9,866 nucleotides of DNA from assembly GCA_030039095.1 (NCBI GenBank), contig JASHQP010000725.1, positions 1 through 9,866 on the forward strand, written 5' to 3'. The position numbers were made by a program, and so were the translations under genes. The stretch is from Streptosporangiaceae bacterium (GTDB taxonomy: Bacteria; Actinomycetota; Actinomycetes; Streptosporangiales; Streptosporangiaceae). Below, one piece after another: positions 1-6,813 of this stretch; position 1 is the stretch's first letter, and each line of letters begins with the position of its first letter. The notes under the pieces are model-generated. The model did not search any database and was not told the DNA's origin. It worked only from the letters and a program-made list of their open reading frames with translations.

Positions 1-1
1 G

Positions 2-40
2 CCGCGCCGGCGCTCGCTGGCCCGGGCCGGCCCGGCGCGG
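2..40. repeat. GC-rich inverted repeat, possible terminator of an upstream gene
   Basis: Perfect 9-base arms CCGCGCCGG (2-10) and CCGGCGCGG (32-40) enclose a 21-base loop that itself contains the palindrome GGCCCGGGCC (19-28). No T-run follows on either side, so if it ends transcription it would be the T-less actinobacterial type. It may also be chance in very GC-rich sequence. Confidence 0.35.
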
Positions 41-85
41 GTAATCACCCGGCCCGGATGATGCCCGGTGCCCTGTGGCTGGCAA

Positions 86-107
86 CAGTGACCTTCGATG
101 ATCACTG
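86..107. promoter_or_regulatory. Short inverted repeat upstream of the cyd unit, possible operator
   Basis: The arms CAGTGA (86-91) and TCACTG (102-107) are perfect inverted repeats separated by 10 bases. They end 19 bases before the first start codon of the cyd unit, a position suited to a repressor site. The spacing does not fit a CRP site (TGTGA-N6-TCACA), and the sequence is not an obvious Rex site. Six-base arms can arise by chance, so this is only a candidate. Confidence 0.25.
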
Positions 108-126
108 AACGCTCAGGGATGGAGCC

Positions 127-408
127 ATGGCTAACAACGGTGCTACCGGCATGTCGCTACCGCAGGTCCGGCCCGCCCCGCTGGTGACCGGAGGAACGCT
201 GATCGCGGTGGGCGGCGCGCTCGCGCTCGCGGGTCTCGTCATCGGCGGCGCCCACCTGATCTCCGCAACCCGGCAGTGGGTCAGGGAGATGGACATGACG
301 CCGAGCGAGCTCGCAAAGCTCAAGCTGGCGCAGGCCCGCGCGGCCGCCTCTGCCGGTGCCGACGCCTGGCAGAACGCGCCCGTCGCGGCCAACTCGCGCA
401 GCGCATGA
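127..408 (+). CDS. Small one-helix membrane protein preceding cydA (unknown function)
   Basis: This encodes 93 residues. The start ATG at 127 has purine-rich sequence just ahead (AGGG at 115-118, GGAG at 121-124). After a polar N-terminus (about 1-17) comes one Gly/Ala/Leu/Val-rich hydrophobic stretch (about 18-44, VTGGTLIAVGGALALAGLVI), then a charged amphipathic segment with TRQWVREM and SELAKLKLAQARAAA, and an Ala/Asn-rich tail. No signal peptidase site or catalytic motif is evident. The stop at 406-408 lies four bases before the cydA ATG, so the two are probably co-translated. Short single-helix subunits (CydX, CydH, CydS) accompany cytochrome bd in other bacteria, but this protein is longer and does not visibly resemble them. 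Similar small proteins may occur away from cyd genes in actinobacteria, so a role in the oxidase is inferred from position only. Confidence 0.75.
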   Translation: MANNGATGMSLPQVRPAPLVTGGTLIAVGGALALAGLVIGGAHLISATRQWVREMDMTPSELAKLKLAQARAAASAGADAWQNAPVAANSRSA

Positions 409-412
409 CCAG

Positions 413-1798
413 ATGCTGAACGTCGATCTTGCACGCTGGCAGTTCGCGTTCACGTCGATCAACCACTTTCTGTTCGTCCCGGTCACGATCGGGCTGGCGT
501 TCCTGACCGCGCTGCTGCAGACCGCCTGGCACAGGAGCAAGCGGGAGGAGTACCTGCGGCTGACCCGGTTCTTCGGGACGCTGCTGGTGATCAATGTGGC
601 GATCGGTGTGGTCACCGGGCTGGTGCAGGAGTTCGAGTTCGGGATGAACTGGGGCGCGTACTCGCGGCTGGTCGGCAACATCTTCGGCGCGCCGCTGGCG
701 ATGGAGGGCCTGGGCGCGTTCTTCCTCGAGTCGACGTTTCTGGGGCTGTGGCTGTTCGGCTGGGACAAGCTGCCCCGCCGGATCCACCTGGCCACGATCT
801 GGGCGGTCGCGTTCGGGTCTGTGCTGTCGGCGGCGTTCATCATGGCGGCGAACTCGTGGATGCAGCACCCGGTCGGCTATGTGATGGCGGGTGGCAAGCC
901 CCAGCTGACCGACATCTGGGCGCTGCTGACCAACCCGGTGTTCGTCTGGGGGTACGCCAAGGTGGTGCTGGCGTCGCTGGTCACCGGCGCGGCGGTGATG
1001 CTGGCGGTGTCGGCGTGGCAGCTGCGCCACGGCGGCGACCACGGCGTGTTCACCCGCTCGGCGCGGCTGGCGCTGGTGGTGCTGGTCCCGGCGATCTTGT
1101 TCGCGATGCTGATCGGCGACGAGCTGGGGGTGATCGAGGCCCGCTACCAGCCGATGAAGATCGCGGCGGCCGAAGCGCAGTGGGCCACGTGCCAGCCGTG
1201 CTCGTTCTCGCTGTTCCAGATCGGCGGCGGCAACCGGGACCAGCACCCGACCCAGATCCTGGCGATACCGCACCTGCTGTCGCTGCTGGCCACCAACCAC
1301 TGGAACGGCAAGGTCGTGGGCCTGGACCCGCTGCAGGCCCAGTACTCCAGGGCCTTCGGCCCGGGCTACTACGTGCCGAACGTGTTCATCCAGTACTGGT
1401 CGATGCGGGTGATGGCCTACACCGGCGTGCTCGTGCTGCTGATCGGCCTGTGGGGGCTGTGGCTGCTCCGGCGCAAGAAGCTGGCCACGTCGCGCCGGTT
1501 CCTGTGGGTGGCGATCTGGGGCAGCGCGCTGCCCTTCGCCATGAACACCGCGGGTTGGCTGCTGACCGAGAGCGGCCGCCAGCCGTGGATCATCCAGGGC
1601 ATCATGCTCACCAAGAACGCGGTATCTCCGTCGGTCTCCGCCACCGACGTGGCGATCAGTCTCGGCGGATTCGTCCTGCTGTACGCGGTGCTCGGCACTG
1701 TCGACTTCCTGCTGATGCTCAGGTACTCCCGCGAGCAGCTTCCGCCGTCGCGGAGCCAGACCGACGCGGAGGCTCCCGTTCCGGCTGTCCAGTACTGA
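413..1798 (+). CDS. cydA: Cytochrome bd quinol oxidase subunit I (CydA), with Lys at the heme b558 His position
   Basis: This is the heme-bearing subunit of the membrane oxidase that takes electrons from quinol and reduces oxygen to water. It has 461 residues and about nine helices. Starting at ATG 413 puts the N-terminal heme-ligand His at position 18, matching His19 of E. coli CydA; the in-frame ATG at 356 would add 19 Arg/Pro-rich residues inside the previous gene. No clear Shine-Dalgarno is seen, and translation is probably coupled to the upstream gene. Conserved landmarks are E98 and E106 (APLAMEGLGAFFLEST), the quinol-site K249 and E254 (MKIAAAE), M334 (MRVM, equivalent to Met393), and E386 followed by GRQPW at 388-392. 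The Q-loop is short, so the protein is shorter than the 522-residue E. coli form. Two oddities: an ungapped match through NPV...VTGA puts K183 where E. coli has the b558 ligand His186, and the Q-loop carries C260 and C263 as CQPC. Family assignment is secure, but heme content is uncertain. Confidence 0.97.
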   Translation: MLNVDLARWQFAFTSINHFLFVPVTIGLAFLTALLQTAWHRSKREEYLRLTRFFGTLLVINVAIGVVTGLVQEFEFGMNWGAYSRLVGNIFGAPLAMEGLGAFFLESTFLGLWLFGWDKLPRRIHLATIWAVAFGSVLSAAFIMAANSWMQHPVGYVMAGGKPQLTDIWALLTNPVFVWGYAKVVLASLVTGAAVMLAVSAWQLRHGGDHGVFTRSARLALVVLVPAILFAMLIGDELGVIEARYQPMKIAAAEAQWATCQPCSFSLFQIGGGNRDQHPTQILAIPHLLSLLATNHWNGKVVGLDPLQAQYSRAFGPGYYVPNVFIQYWSMRVMAYTGVLVLLIGLWGLWLLRRKKLATSRRFLWVAIWGSALPFAMNTAGWLLTESGRQPWIIQGIMLTKNAVSPSVSATDVAISLGGFVLLYAVLGTVDFLLMLRYSREQLPPSRSQTDAEAPVPAVQY

Positions 1799-1800
1799 GG
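1797..1800 (+). promoter_or_regulatory. cydB ribosome binding site overlapping the cydA stop
   Basis: The cydA stop TGA (1796-1798) is part of TGAGG. The GAGG at 1797-1800 sits five bases before the cydB ATG at 1806. This arrangement fixes the cydB start and suggests coupled translation giving matched subunit amounts. Confidence 0.7.
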
Positions 1801-1805
1801 CGCCG

Positions 1806-2924
1806 ATGGCCACCTTCTGGTTCATCACGATCACGGTCCTGTGGATGGGGTTCTTCGTGCTCGAGGGCTTCGACTTCGGGGTCGGCATGCTGCACGACGC
1901 GGTCGGCGCCGACGAGCCGGGCCGGCGGGCCGCGATCAACACGATCGGGCCGCTGTGGGACGGCAACGAGGTCTGGCTGATCGTGGCCGGGGCCGCGACG
2001 TTCGCCGCCTTCCCCGGCTGGTACGCCACCTGGTTCTCCGGGTTCTACCTCGCGCTCGTGCTGCTGCTGGCCGCGCTGATCGTGCGCGGCGTCGCGTTCG
2101 AATACCGCGGCAAGCGGGCAGCGGCCCGGTGGCGGCGCACCTGGGACGCGGCGCTGACCACGGGCAGCCTGCTCGCCCCGCTGCTGATCGGCGTGGCCCT
2201 CGGCGACCTGCTGCACGGGCTCCCGATCAACGCCAGCCAGGACTACACCGGCTCGTTCTGGGATCTGCTGCAGCCGTACGGCGTGTTCACCGGGATCACG
2301 TTCGTGGGCGTCTGCCTGCTGCACGGCGCGACGTTCCTGTCCCTGAAGACCACTGGCGACATGCGCCAGCGGGCCCGGCGGCTGGCCCAGCTGATCGCCC
2401 CGGTGACCATGCTGCTGGTGCTTGCGTTCGTGTCCTGGACCCACGCGATCGCCGGCAAGGGTGCCCTGCTCAACCCCGTCGAGTTCGGCGCCGTGCTCGC
2501 CGCGATCGCCGCGGTATGGCTGGTCTACTCGCGCAGCGAGGGCTGGGCCTTCGCGGCTACCACGGTCACGATCGCGGCCTGCGTTCTGTCGATCTTCGTC
2601 GACCTCTATCCCAGGGTCATGGTGTCCAGCACCAGCCCGGCGTTCAGCCTGACCGTGCACAACACCGCGTCCGGCCGGTACGCGCTCACGGTGATGACCG
2701 TGGTCGTCGTGATCTTCCTGCCGTTCGTGCTCGCGTACCAGACCTGGACCTACTACGTGTTCCGCCGCCGGGTCAGCCGCCATGAGTTCGTGGCGAGGCC
2801 GGCGCACGATGAGCCCGTCCGGGCGGGTGCGGCGGTGCCGCCGCAGCCCGGGGCGCCGGACCCGTCCCAGCCCGGGGCGCCGGACCCGTCCCAGCCCGGC
2901 GCTACAAGATCGCGATGGGATTGA
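1806..2924 (+). CDS. cydB: Cytochrome bd quinol oxidase subunit II (CydB) with a repeated Pro-rich tail
   Basis: This is the second core subunit of cytochrome bd, a multi-helix membrane protein pairing with CydA. It has 372 residues. Family motifs are the N-terminal acidic-glycine motif EGFDFGVG (20-27) and IGPLWDGNEVW (47-57), whose Asp52 corresponds to the acidic residue of the proposed proton path in E. coli CydB. Further hydrophobic segments continue to about residue 315. The start is seven bases after the cydA stop, with GAGG ahead. The last 57 residues are a soluble tail: first basic (RRRVSRHE), then Pro-rich with two perfect copies of QPGAPDPS (347-354, 355-362) and a partial third, encoded by an exact 24-base tandem repeat. 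The final 23 bases overlap the 3' end of the opposite-strand hydrolase gene. The cydDC exporter genes that often follow cydAB in actinobacteria are absent here. Confidence 0.97.
   Translation: MATFWFITITVLWMGFFVLEGFDFGVGMLHDAVGADEPGRRAAINTIGPLWDGNEVWLIVAGAATFAAFPGWYATWFSGFYLALVLLLAALIVRGVAFEYRGKRAAARWRRTWDAALTTGSLLAPLLIGVALGDLLHGLPINASQDYTGSFWDLLQPYGVFTGITFVGVCLLHGATFLSLKTTGDMRQRARRLAQLIAPVTMLLVLAFVSWTHAIAGKGALLNPVEFGAVLAAIAAVWLVYSRSEGWAFAATTVTIAACVLSIFVDLYPRVMVSSTSPAFSLTVHNTASGRYALTVMTVVVVIFLPFVLAYQTWTYYVFRRRVSRHEFVARPAHDEPVRAGAAVPPQPGAPDPSQPGAPDPSQPGATRSRWD
2844..2903 (+). repeat. 24-base tandem repeat (2.5 copies) in the 3' end of cydB
   Basis: Units at 2844-2867 and 2868-2891 are identical, and a partial third unit runs at 2892-2903 with its last codons diverged. 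Because 24 is a multiple of three, gain or loss of units keeps the CydB frame and changes only the length of the Pro-rich tail. Confidence 0.9.
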
Positions 2925-3849
2925 CCGGGGAGCCGGTCCCGCGCACCAGCCGCAGGGGCGCGATCACGCACAAGAACGACCAGCGGCCTGTCTCCGCGCA
3001 GAGCGGGACGAGGTCGTCGAATTGCAGCCAGTCGAGCAGGTGCAGGCCCATCGCGTTGAGCGCCAGCACGTGGACGGGGAAGTCGACGCCCTCGGCCGCG
3101 CTGGGCGCGGTGTCGTTGTTGCTGTCGCTGCCCAGCGCCGCGACCTTCCGCTCGGCCACGACCTCCATCGCCGCGGGATGCAGCCCCGCACGCGAGGCGG
3201 CCGAATCCCACGGCCCCATCGCGTTCCGGCGCTCCCGGTGGCCGACCCGGACGAACAGCAGGTCACCCTCGCCGACCCGGACCCCCTGGGCCTCCTCGGC
3301 CTGGGCCAGGTCGTCCGCCGTCACGTGATCCCCGGGCTCGAGCCAGGGGGTCCCGTGCAGCCGCGGGATGTCCAGCAGCACTCCGCGCCCCACGATCCCG
3401 TTGCTGGCGAGCTCGATGGACAGCTCGTCGGCGCCGGCCGCGGTGACGGTGTCCGCGGGCACGTCGTTGTAGAGCCTGGCCCGGTACATGACGTGGCACA
3501 GGGCGTCGATGTGGCTGTCGGCGTTCCCGTGCACGTTCATCGTCAGCCGGTCCATGGCAAAGGTCAGGCCGGCCGGGTCGGCCTGGTCCCCGGTGCCGGT
3601 CATGTCGTCCCTGGCCGGCTCGGGGTTGTCCGGCGCCGGCTGGGTCTCGATGGGGGCCTCGAGCGTGACCGTCCGGCCCAGGCGTACCTCGCCGGCGGCG
3701 GCCAGGACCCGTGCTGGCGTGATGTAGTTCAGCGCGCCGCGCCGGTCATCGGGTCCCCACGGCGTGGCACGCCGGAGCCGCTGGTAGAGGCCGCTGAAGG
3801 CGGCGGCGTCCAGGGTCGGCGGGCGCTCGGAGCTTCCCGGTGTGGTCAT
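2902..3849 (-). CDS. Cyclase-family (kynurenine formamidase-like) metal-dependent hydrolase
   Basis: The protein has 315 residues and resembles the cyclase superfamily (Pfam Cyclase, PF04199), which includes bacterial kynurenine formamidase and other amide or lactone hydrolases. The metal-site region is NVHGNADSHIDALCH (105-119). H113, D115 and H119 fit the family HxGTHxDxPxH signature, but the usual first His position is N109, and the nearest candidate replacement is H107. Other family-like segments are GVLLDIP (156-162), GDLLFVRVGH (195-204) and LGSDSNND (239-246). The N-terminus (LYQRLRRATPWGPDDRRGALNYITP) is typical of the longer members of this family. No signal peptide is visible, so it is probably cytosolic. 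The substrate cannot be told from sequence. The start ATG at 3849-3847 lacks a Shine-Dalgarno and may be leaderless. The gene faces cydB with a 23-base tail-to-tail overlap and diverges from the Zwf-like gene. Confidence 0.9.
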   Translation of the reverse strand: MTTPGSSERPPTLDAAAFSGLYQRLRRATPWGPDDRRGALNYITPARVLAAAGEVRLGRTVTLEAPIETQPAPDNPEPARDDMTGTGDQADPAGLTFAMDRLTMNVHGNADSHIDALCHVMYRARLYNDVPADTVTAAGADELSIELASNGIVGRGVLLDIPRLHGTPWLEPGDHVTADDLAQAEEAQGVRVGEGDLLFVRVGHRERRNAMGPWDSAASRAGLHPAAMEVVAERKVAALGSDSNNDTAPSAAEGVDFPVHVLALNAMGLHLLDWLQFDDLVPLCAETGRWSFLCVIAPLRLVRGTGSPVNPIAIL

Positions 3850-3855
3850 GGCCGC

Positions 3856-3861
3856 ATATTG
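3856..3861 (-). promoter_or_regulatory. Possible -10 element giving a leaderless hydrolase mRNA
   Basis: On the minus strand CAATAT lies six bases before the hydrolase ATG, which would place the transcription start at or next to that ATG. No ribosome binding site is present ahead of the ATG, consistent with leaderless expression, which is common in actinobacteria. A weak TTCATC lies 18 bases further upstream as a possible -35. Confidence 0.3.
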
Positions 3862-3929
3862 CCATCACCCGCTTGGAATGATGAAGGCAGCGCGCGGTAG
3901 CGGTCCCATGGATAGTGCGCGTTCAACCT

Positions 3930-3936
3930 AGGAGGA
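3930..3936 (+). promoter_or_regulatory. Strong ribosome binding site of the Zwf-like gene
   Basis: AGGAGGA ends six bases before the ATG at 3943. It is the best Shine-Dalgarno match among the gene starts in the window and fixes the start, suggesting the protein is made efficiently. Confidence 0.85.
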
Positions 3937-3942
3937 GCTCGC

Positions 3943-5319
3943 ATGGCGACGGACCAAGTTGACGCACTGGTGATCTTCGGGGCCACCGGTGACCTGGCGA
4001 AGCTGGAGACATTCCCGGCGCTGGTCGGTCTCGTGGGCCGCGGCGTGCTGGACGTTCCGGTGCTCGGGGTGGCGAAGAACGGGTGGGGCCTGGAGCAGTT
4101 CCGGAACTACGCCACCGACTCGCTGAAGCTGAACAAGATGGACCCGAACACCCCGGCCGCGCAGAAGATGCTGGGCCTGCTGCGGTATGTCGACGGCGAC
4201 CTCGGCGACGACGCCACCTACAAGGCGATGTCGGACGCGGTGGGCGGCGCCCAGAAGCTCCTCTTCTACCTGGAGGTGCCACCGGTGCTGTTCGGCCGGA
4301 TCGCCGAGGGGATAGCCACGGCCGGGCGCACCAAGGACGCCCGGATCATGGTGGAGAAGCCGTTCGGCACCGACCTGGCAAGTTCGCGGCAGCTCAATGA
4401 CACCATGCACAAGTACTTCGGTGAGGAGGCGATCTTCCGGGTCGACGACTGGCTCGCATTCGACCCGGTGGAGAACGTGCTGTTCGTCCGGTTCGCGAAC
4501 TCGATGCTCGAGCCGCTGCTGAACCGGAACTACGTCGAGCGGATCCAGATCACGATGGCGGAGGCGTTCGACGTGTCCGACCGGGGCCGGTTCTACGACC
4601 GGACCGGCGCGATCCGGGACGTGGTGCAGAACCACATGCTGCAGGTGCTGGCCACGGCGCTGGCCGAGCCGCCGGAGGGGCAGGGCCTCTCCTCGTGGCC
4701 TGATGCCAAGCTGCGGGTGATCTCGGCGCTGCGGCCGCTGGCCACCGAGGACTGCGTCCGCGGCCAGTACGACGGCTACCTGCAGGTCGACGGCGTGGAG
4801 CCGAAGTCGACGACCGAGACGTACGTGGCGGTGCGGCTCGCGTGTGACACGTGGCGCTGGGCCGGGGTGCCGATCCTGATCCGGGCCGGCAAGTGCCTGC
4901 CTGTCACCGCGACCGAGATCGACATCAAGTTCAGGCGTCCGCCGCAGGACGTGTTCGGGATCGAGCCGTTCGCGGTCGGCAACTCGCTGCGCTTCCGGGT
5001 CTGGCCGGAGACCGCGGTCGGGGTGCAGCTTGCCGGCAAGAAGCCGGGGGCGGGACTGGAGCCGATCGCTGAGGACCTGACGTTCTCCGGCCAGGCTGGC
5101 TCGGACATGCGGCCATACGACCGCCTGATCGGCGCGGCCCTGGACGGGGACCGCTGGCTGTTCGCCGATCAGGGCACGGTCGAAGCCGCGTGGGAAGTCG
5201 TGGATCCGGTGCTCGGCGACGTCACCCCGGTGCATCCGTACACGAAGGGCACCTGGGGGCCCAAGGAAGCCGACCGGCTGCTCGAAGGGCGCGACACCTG
5301 GTACGACCCGGCTGGCTGA
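3943..5319 (+). CDS. zwf: Glucose-6-phosphate dehydrogenase homologue with altered active-site motif
   Basis: G6PDH oxidises glucose 6-phosphate to 6-phosphogluconolactone with NADP+ or NAD+, opening the oxidative pentose phosphate pathway. This 458-residue cytosolic homologue has the family length and architecture: nucleotide fold with GATGDLA (13-19), VEKPFG (137-142), [19 protein letters not shown] (213-231) and AGKCLP (315-320). It resembles the actinobacterial Zwf1 type, which ends in a similar GxWGPxxAxxLL segment. Retained by comparison with the Leuconostoc enzyme are D168 (Asp177), catalytic-base H231 (His240), K139 (Lys148) and K317 (Lys343). The hallmark RIDHYLGK is RVDDWLAF (166-173), so His178 is Asp169 and Lys182 is Phe173. 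The residue matching Lys21 is E22, and the NADP-associated Arg46 is K45. The frame is intact, so it is not an obvious pseudogene. It may be an active enzyme with another substrate, a weak enzyme or a regulatory paralogue. NDH-2 follows after 78 bases on the same strand. Confidence 0.9.
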   Translation: MATDQVDALVIFGATGDLAKLETFPALVGLVGRGVLDVPVLGVAKNGWGLEQFRNYATDSLKLNKMDPNTPAAQKMLGLLRYVDGDLGDDATYKAMSDAVGGAQKLLFYLEVPPVLFGRIAEGIATAGRTKDARIMVEKPFGTDLASSRQLNDTMHKYFGEEAIFRVDDWLAFDPVENVLFVRFANSMLEPLLNRNYVERIQITMAEAFDVSDRGRFYDRTGAIRDVVQNHMLQVLATALAEPPEGQGLSSWPDAKLRVISALRPLATEDCVRGQYDGYLQVDGVEPKSTTETYVAVRLACDTWRWAGVPILIRAGKCLPVTATEIDIKFRRPPQDVFGIEPFAVGNSLRFRVWPETAVGVQLAGKKPGAGLEPIAEDLTFSGQAGSDMRPYDRLIGAALDGDRWLFADQGTVEAAWEVVDPVLGDVTPVHPYTKGTWGPKEADRLLEGRDTWYDPAG

Positions 5320-5397
5320 CCCGCCGGGACCGGGGCCGGGAACAGCCAGGACCGGGTGAGCGGCAGGGATCGACGGAGAACGACTGGGGGCGTGGCG

Positions 5398-6813
5398 ATG
5401 ACGGACGAAGGGGCCGGCCCGGCTGGCCGTCGCCGGGTCGTGATCATCGGTGGCGGCTTCGGCGGGCTGTTCGCGGCGCGCGCGCTGCGGCGGGCCGACG
5501 TCTCGGTGACGCTGATCGACCGCGCCCAGCACCACCTGTTCCAGCCGCTGCTGTACCAGTGCGCGACCGGGATCCTGTCCGAGGGGGAGATCGCCGTCCC
5601 GCTGCGCGACCTGCTGGAGAAGCACAAGAACGTCGACTGCGTGATGGCCGAGGTCACCGGCTTCGACACCGAGGGCCGGCGGGTCATCGCGCAGCGGGTC
5701 GGCGGCGGCCGCCTGGAGTACGCCTACGACGACCTGATCGTGGCCGCCGGGGTCCAGCAGTCCTATTTCGGGCACCCCGAGTACGCGGGCTGGGCCCCCG
5801 GCATGAAGACGCTCGAGGACGCGCTGGCCATCCGGCGCCGCGTGTACGGGGCGTTCGAGATGGCCGACACCGCGACCGACCCCGCCGAGCGCCGCGGCTG
5901 GCTGACGTTCGCGCTGGTTGGCGCCGGGCCGACGGGGGTGGAGCTCGCCGGGCAGATCCGGGAGCTCGCGACCAAGACGCTCCGGTCGGAGTTCCGCAGC
6001 ATCGAGCCCGCCGACGCCCGGGTGCTGCTGTTCGACGGCGGCGACGCGCCGCTGGCGAGCTTCGGGCCGAAGCTGTCCGCCAAGTCGGCCGAGATCCTGC
6101 AGACGCTCGGGGTCGAGCAGCACATGGGCACTCTGGTCACGCACGTCGACCAGGGCTGGCTGCAGGTGAAGGACCGCGCTGGGAGGGAGAGCCGGTACGA
6201 CGCCTACACGGTGCTGTGGACGGCGGGCGTGGAGGCGCCGCCCGTGGCCGAGGCGCTGGCGCGCGCCACCGGCGCGGACCGCGACCGGTCCGGGCGGATC
6301 ATGGTAGAGAAGGACCTCACGATCCCAGGCCATCCGGAGATCTGTGTGATCGGCGACATGATGAGCCTGGGCAAGCTGCCCGGCGTCGCCGAGGTCGCGA
6401 TGCAGTCCGGGCTGTATGCCGGGCACCGGGCCAGGGTCCGGGCCTCGGGAGGCGTGCCCGAGAAGCCGTTCCGCTACCGGGATCTGGGCTCGGCGGCGTA
6501 CATCTCCCGTGGCCGGGCCGTCGTGACCGCCGGGCCGCTGCGCACCGGGGGGTTCATCGCGTGGTGGATCTGGCTGTTCATCCACATCGCGTTCCTGACC
6601 GGCTACCGGAACCGGGTCGGGGCGGTGCTCACCTGGTGGCTGGCGTTCACCAGAGACAGCCGCAAGGAGCGGGCGTTCACCGTCCAGGAGGTCAAGACGT
6701 TCCGGGACGCCTACACCCATCCGCTGGCGCCCGGCATGCCGCAGGAGGCGGAGTTGCCAGGCGAGGAGCAGAAACCGGTCAGTTCCCCGCCGCCACCTCG
6801 GCAAGCTCGCTGA
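5398..6813 (+). CDS. ndh: Type II NADH:quinone oxidoreductase (NDH-2)
   Basis: This is a single-subunit FAD enzyme on the inner membrane face that oxidises NADH and reduces quinone without pumping protons. With the ATG at 5398 it has 471 residues. I chose this start because GGGGG (5386-5390) lies seven bases ahead and only 17 residues precede the FAD motif; an in-frame GTG at 5356 is possible. Features are FAD-binding GGGFGG (18-23) with an acidic residue at the end of the second strand (LID41), NADH-binding GAGPTG (175-180), and the second FAD segment CVIGD (316-320). The quinone-site motif AQxAxQ reads AEVAMQ (331-336), with its first Gln replaced by Glu. A C-terminal hydrophobic stretch (about 386-402) is the likely membrane contact. 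The tail is Pro-rich. The last 35 bases overlap the convergent lipid kinase gene. The Zwf-like gene upstream may share its transcript. Confidence 0.93.
   Translation: MTDEGAGPAGRRRVVIIGGGFGGLFAARALRRADVSVTLIDRAQHHLFQPLLYQCATGILSEGEIAVPLRDLLEKHKNVDCVMAEVTGFDTEGRRVIAQRVGGGRLEYAYDDLIVAAGVQQSYFGHPEYAGWAPGMKTLEDALAIRRRVYGAFEMADTATDPAERRGWLTFALVGAGPTGVELAGQIRELATKTLRSEFRSIEPADARVLLFDGGDAPLASFGPKLSAKSAEILQTLGVEQHMGTLVTHVDQGWLQVKDRAGRESRYDAYTVLWTAGVEAPPVAEALARATGADRDRSGRIMVEKDLTIPGHPEICVIGDMMSLGKLPGVAEVAMQSGLYAGHRARVRASGGVPEKPFRYRDLGSAAYISRGRAVVTAGPLRTGGFIAWWIWLFIHIAFLTGYRNRVGAVLTWWLAFTRDSRKERAFTVQEVKTFRDAYTHPLAPGMPQEAELPGEEQKPVSSPPPPRQAR

Noticed and set aside
86..107. CRP/FNR-type operator ahead of the cyd unit
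   Set aside because: The half-sites GTGA and TCAC are separated by 10 bases rather than 6, so it does not fit the CRP-family geometry. It is kept only as a generic inverted repeat.
356..412. Upstream ATG (356) as the cydA start
   Set aside because: It would add 19 Arg/Pro/Thr-rich residues inside the preceding gene and shift the N-terminal heme-ligand His away from its conserved distance to the start.
1190..1204. Heme c attachment site in the CydA Q-loop
   Set aside because: The CxxC is followed by Ser, not His, so it does not fit CxxCH. It is kept only as a Cys pair of unknown role.
320..2029. 569-codon minus-strand frame across cydA
   Set aside because: It is a shadow of cydA and cydB with Gln/Arg/His-rich composition and no recognisable motif, while the plus strand encodes clear CydA and CydB motifs.
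3928..6804. Very long open frame (958 codons) on the minus strand
   Set aside because: It lies antisense to the Zwf-like and NDH-2 genes, is made of Arg/Pro/His-rich low-complexity protein and matches no family. Long antisense frames are expected where third positions are nearly all G or C.
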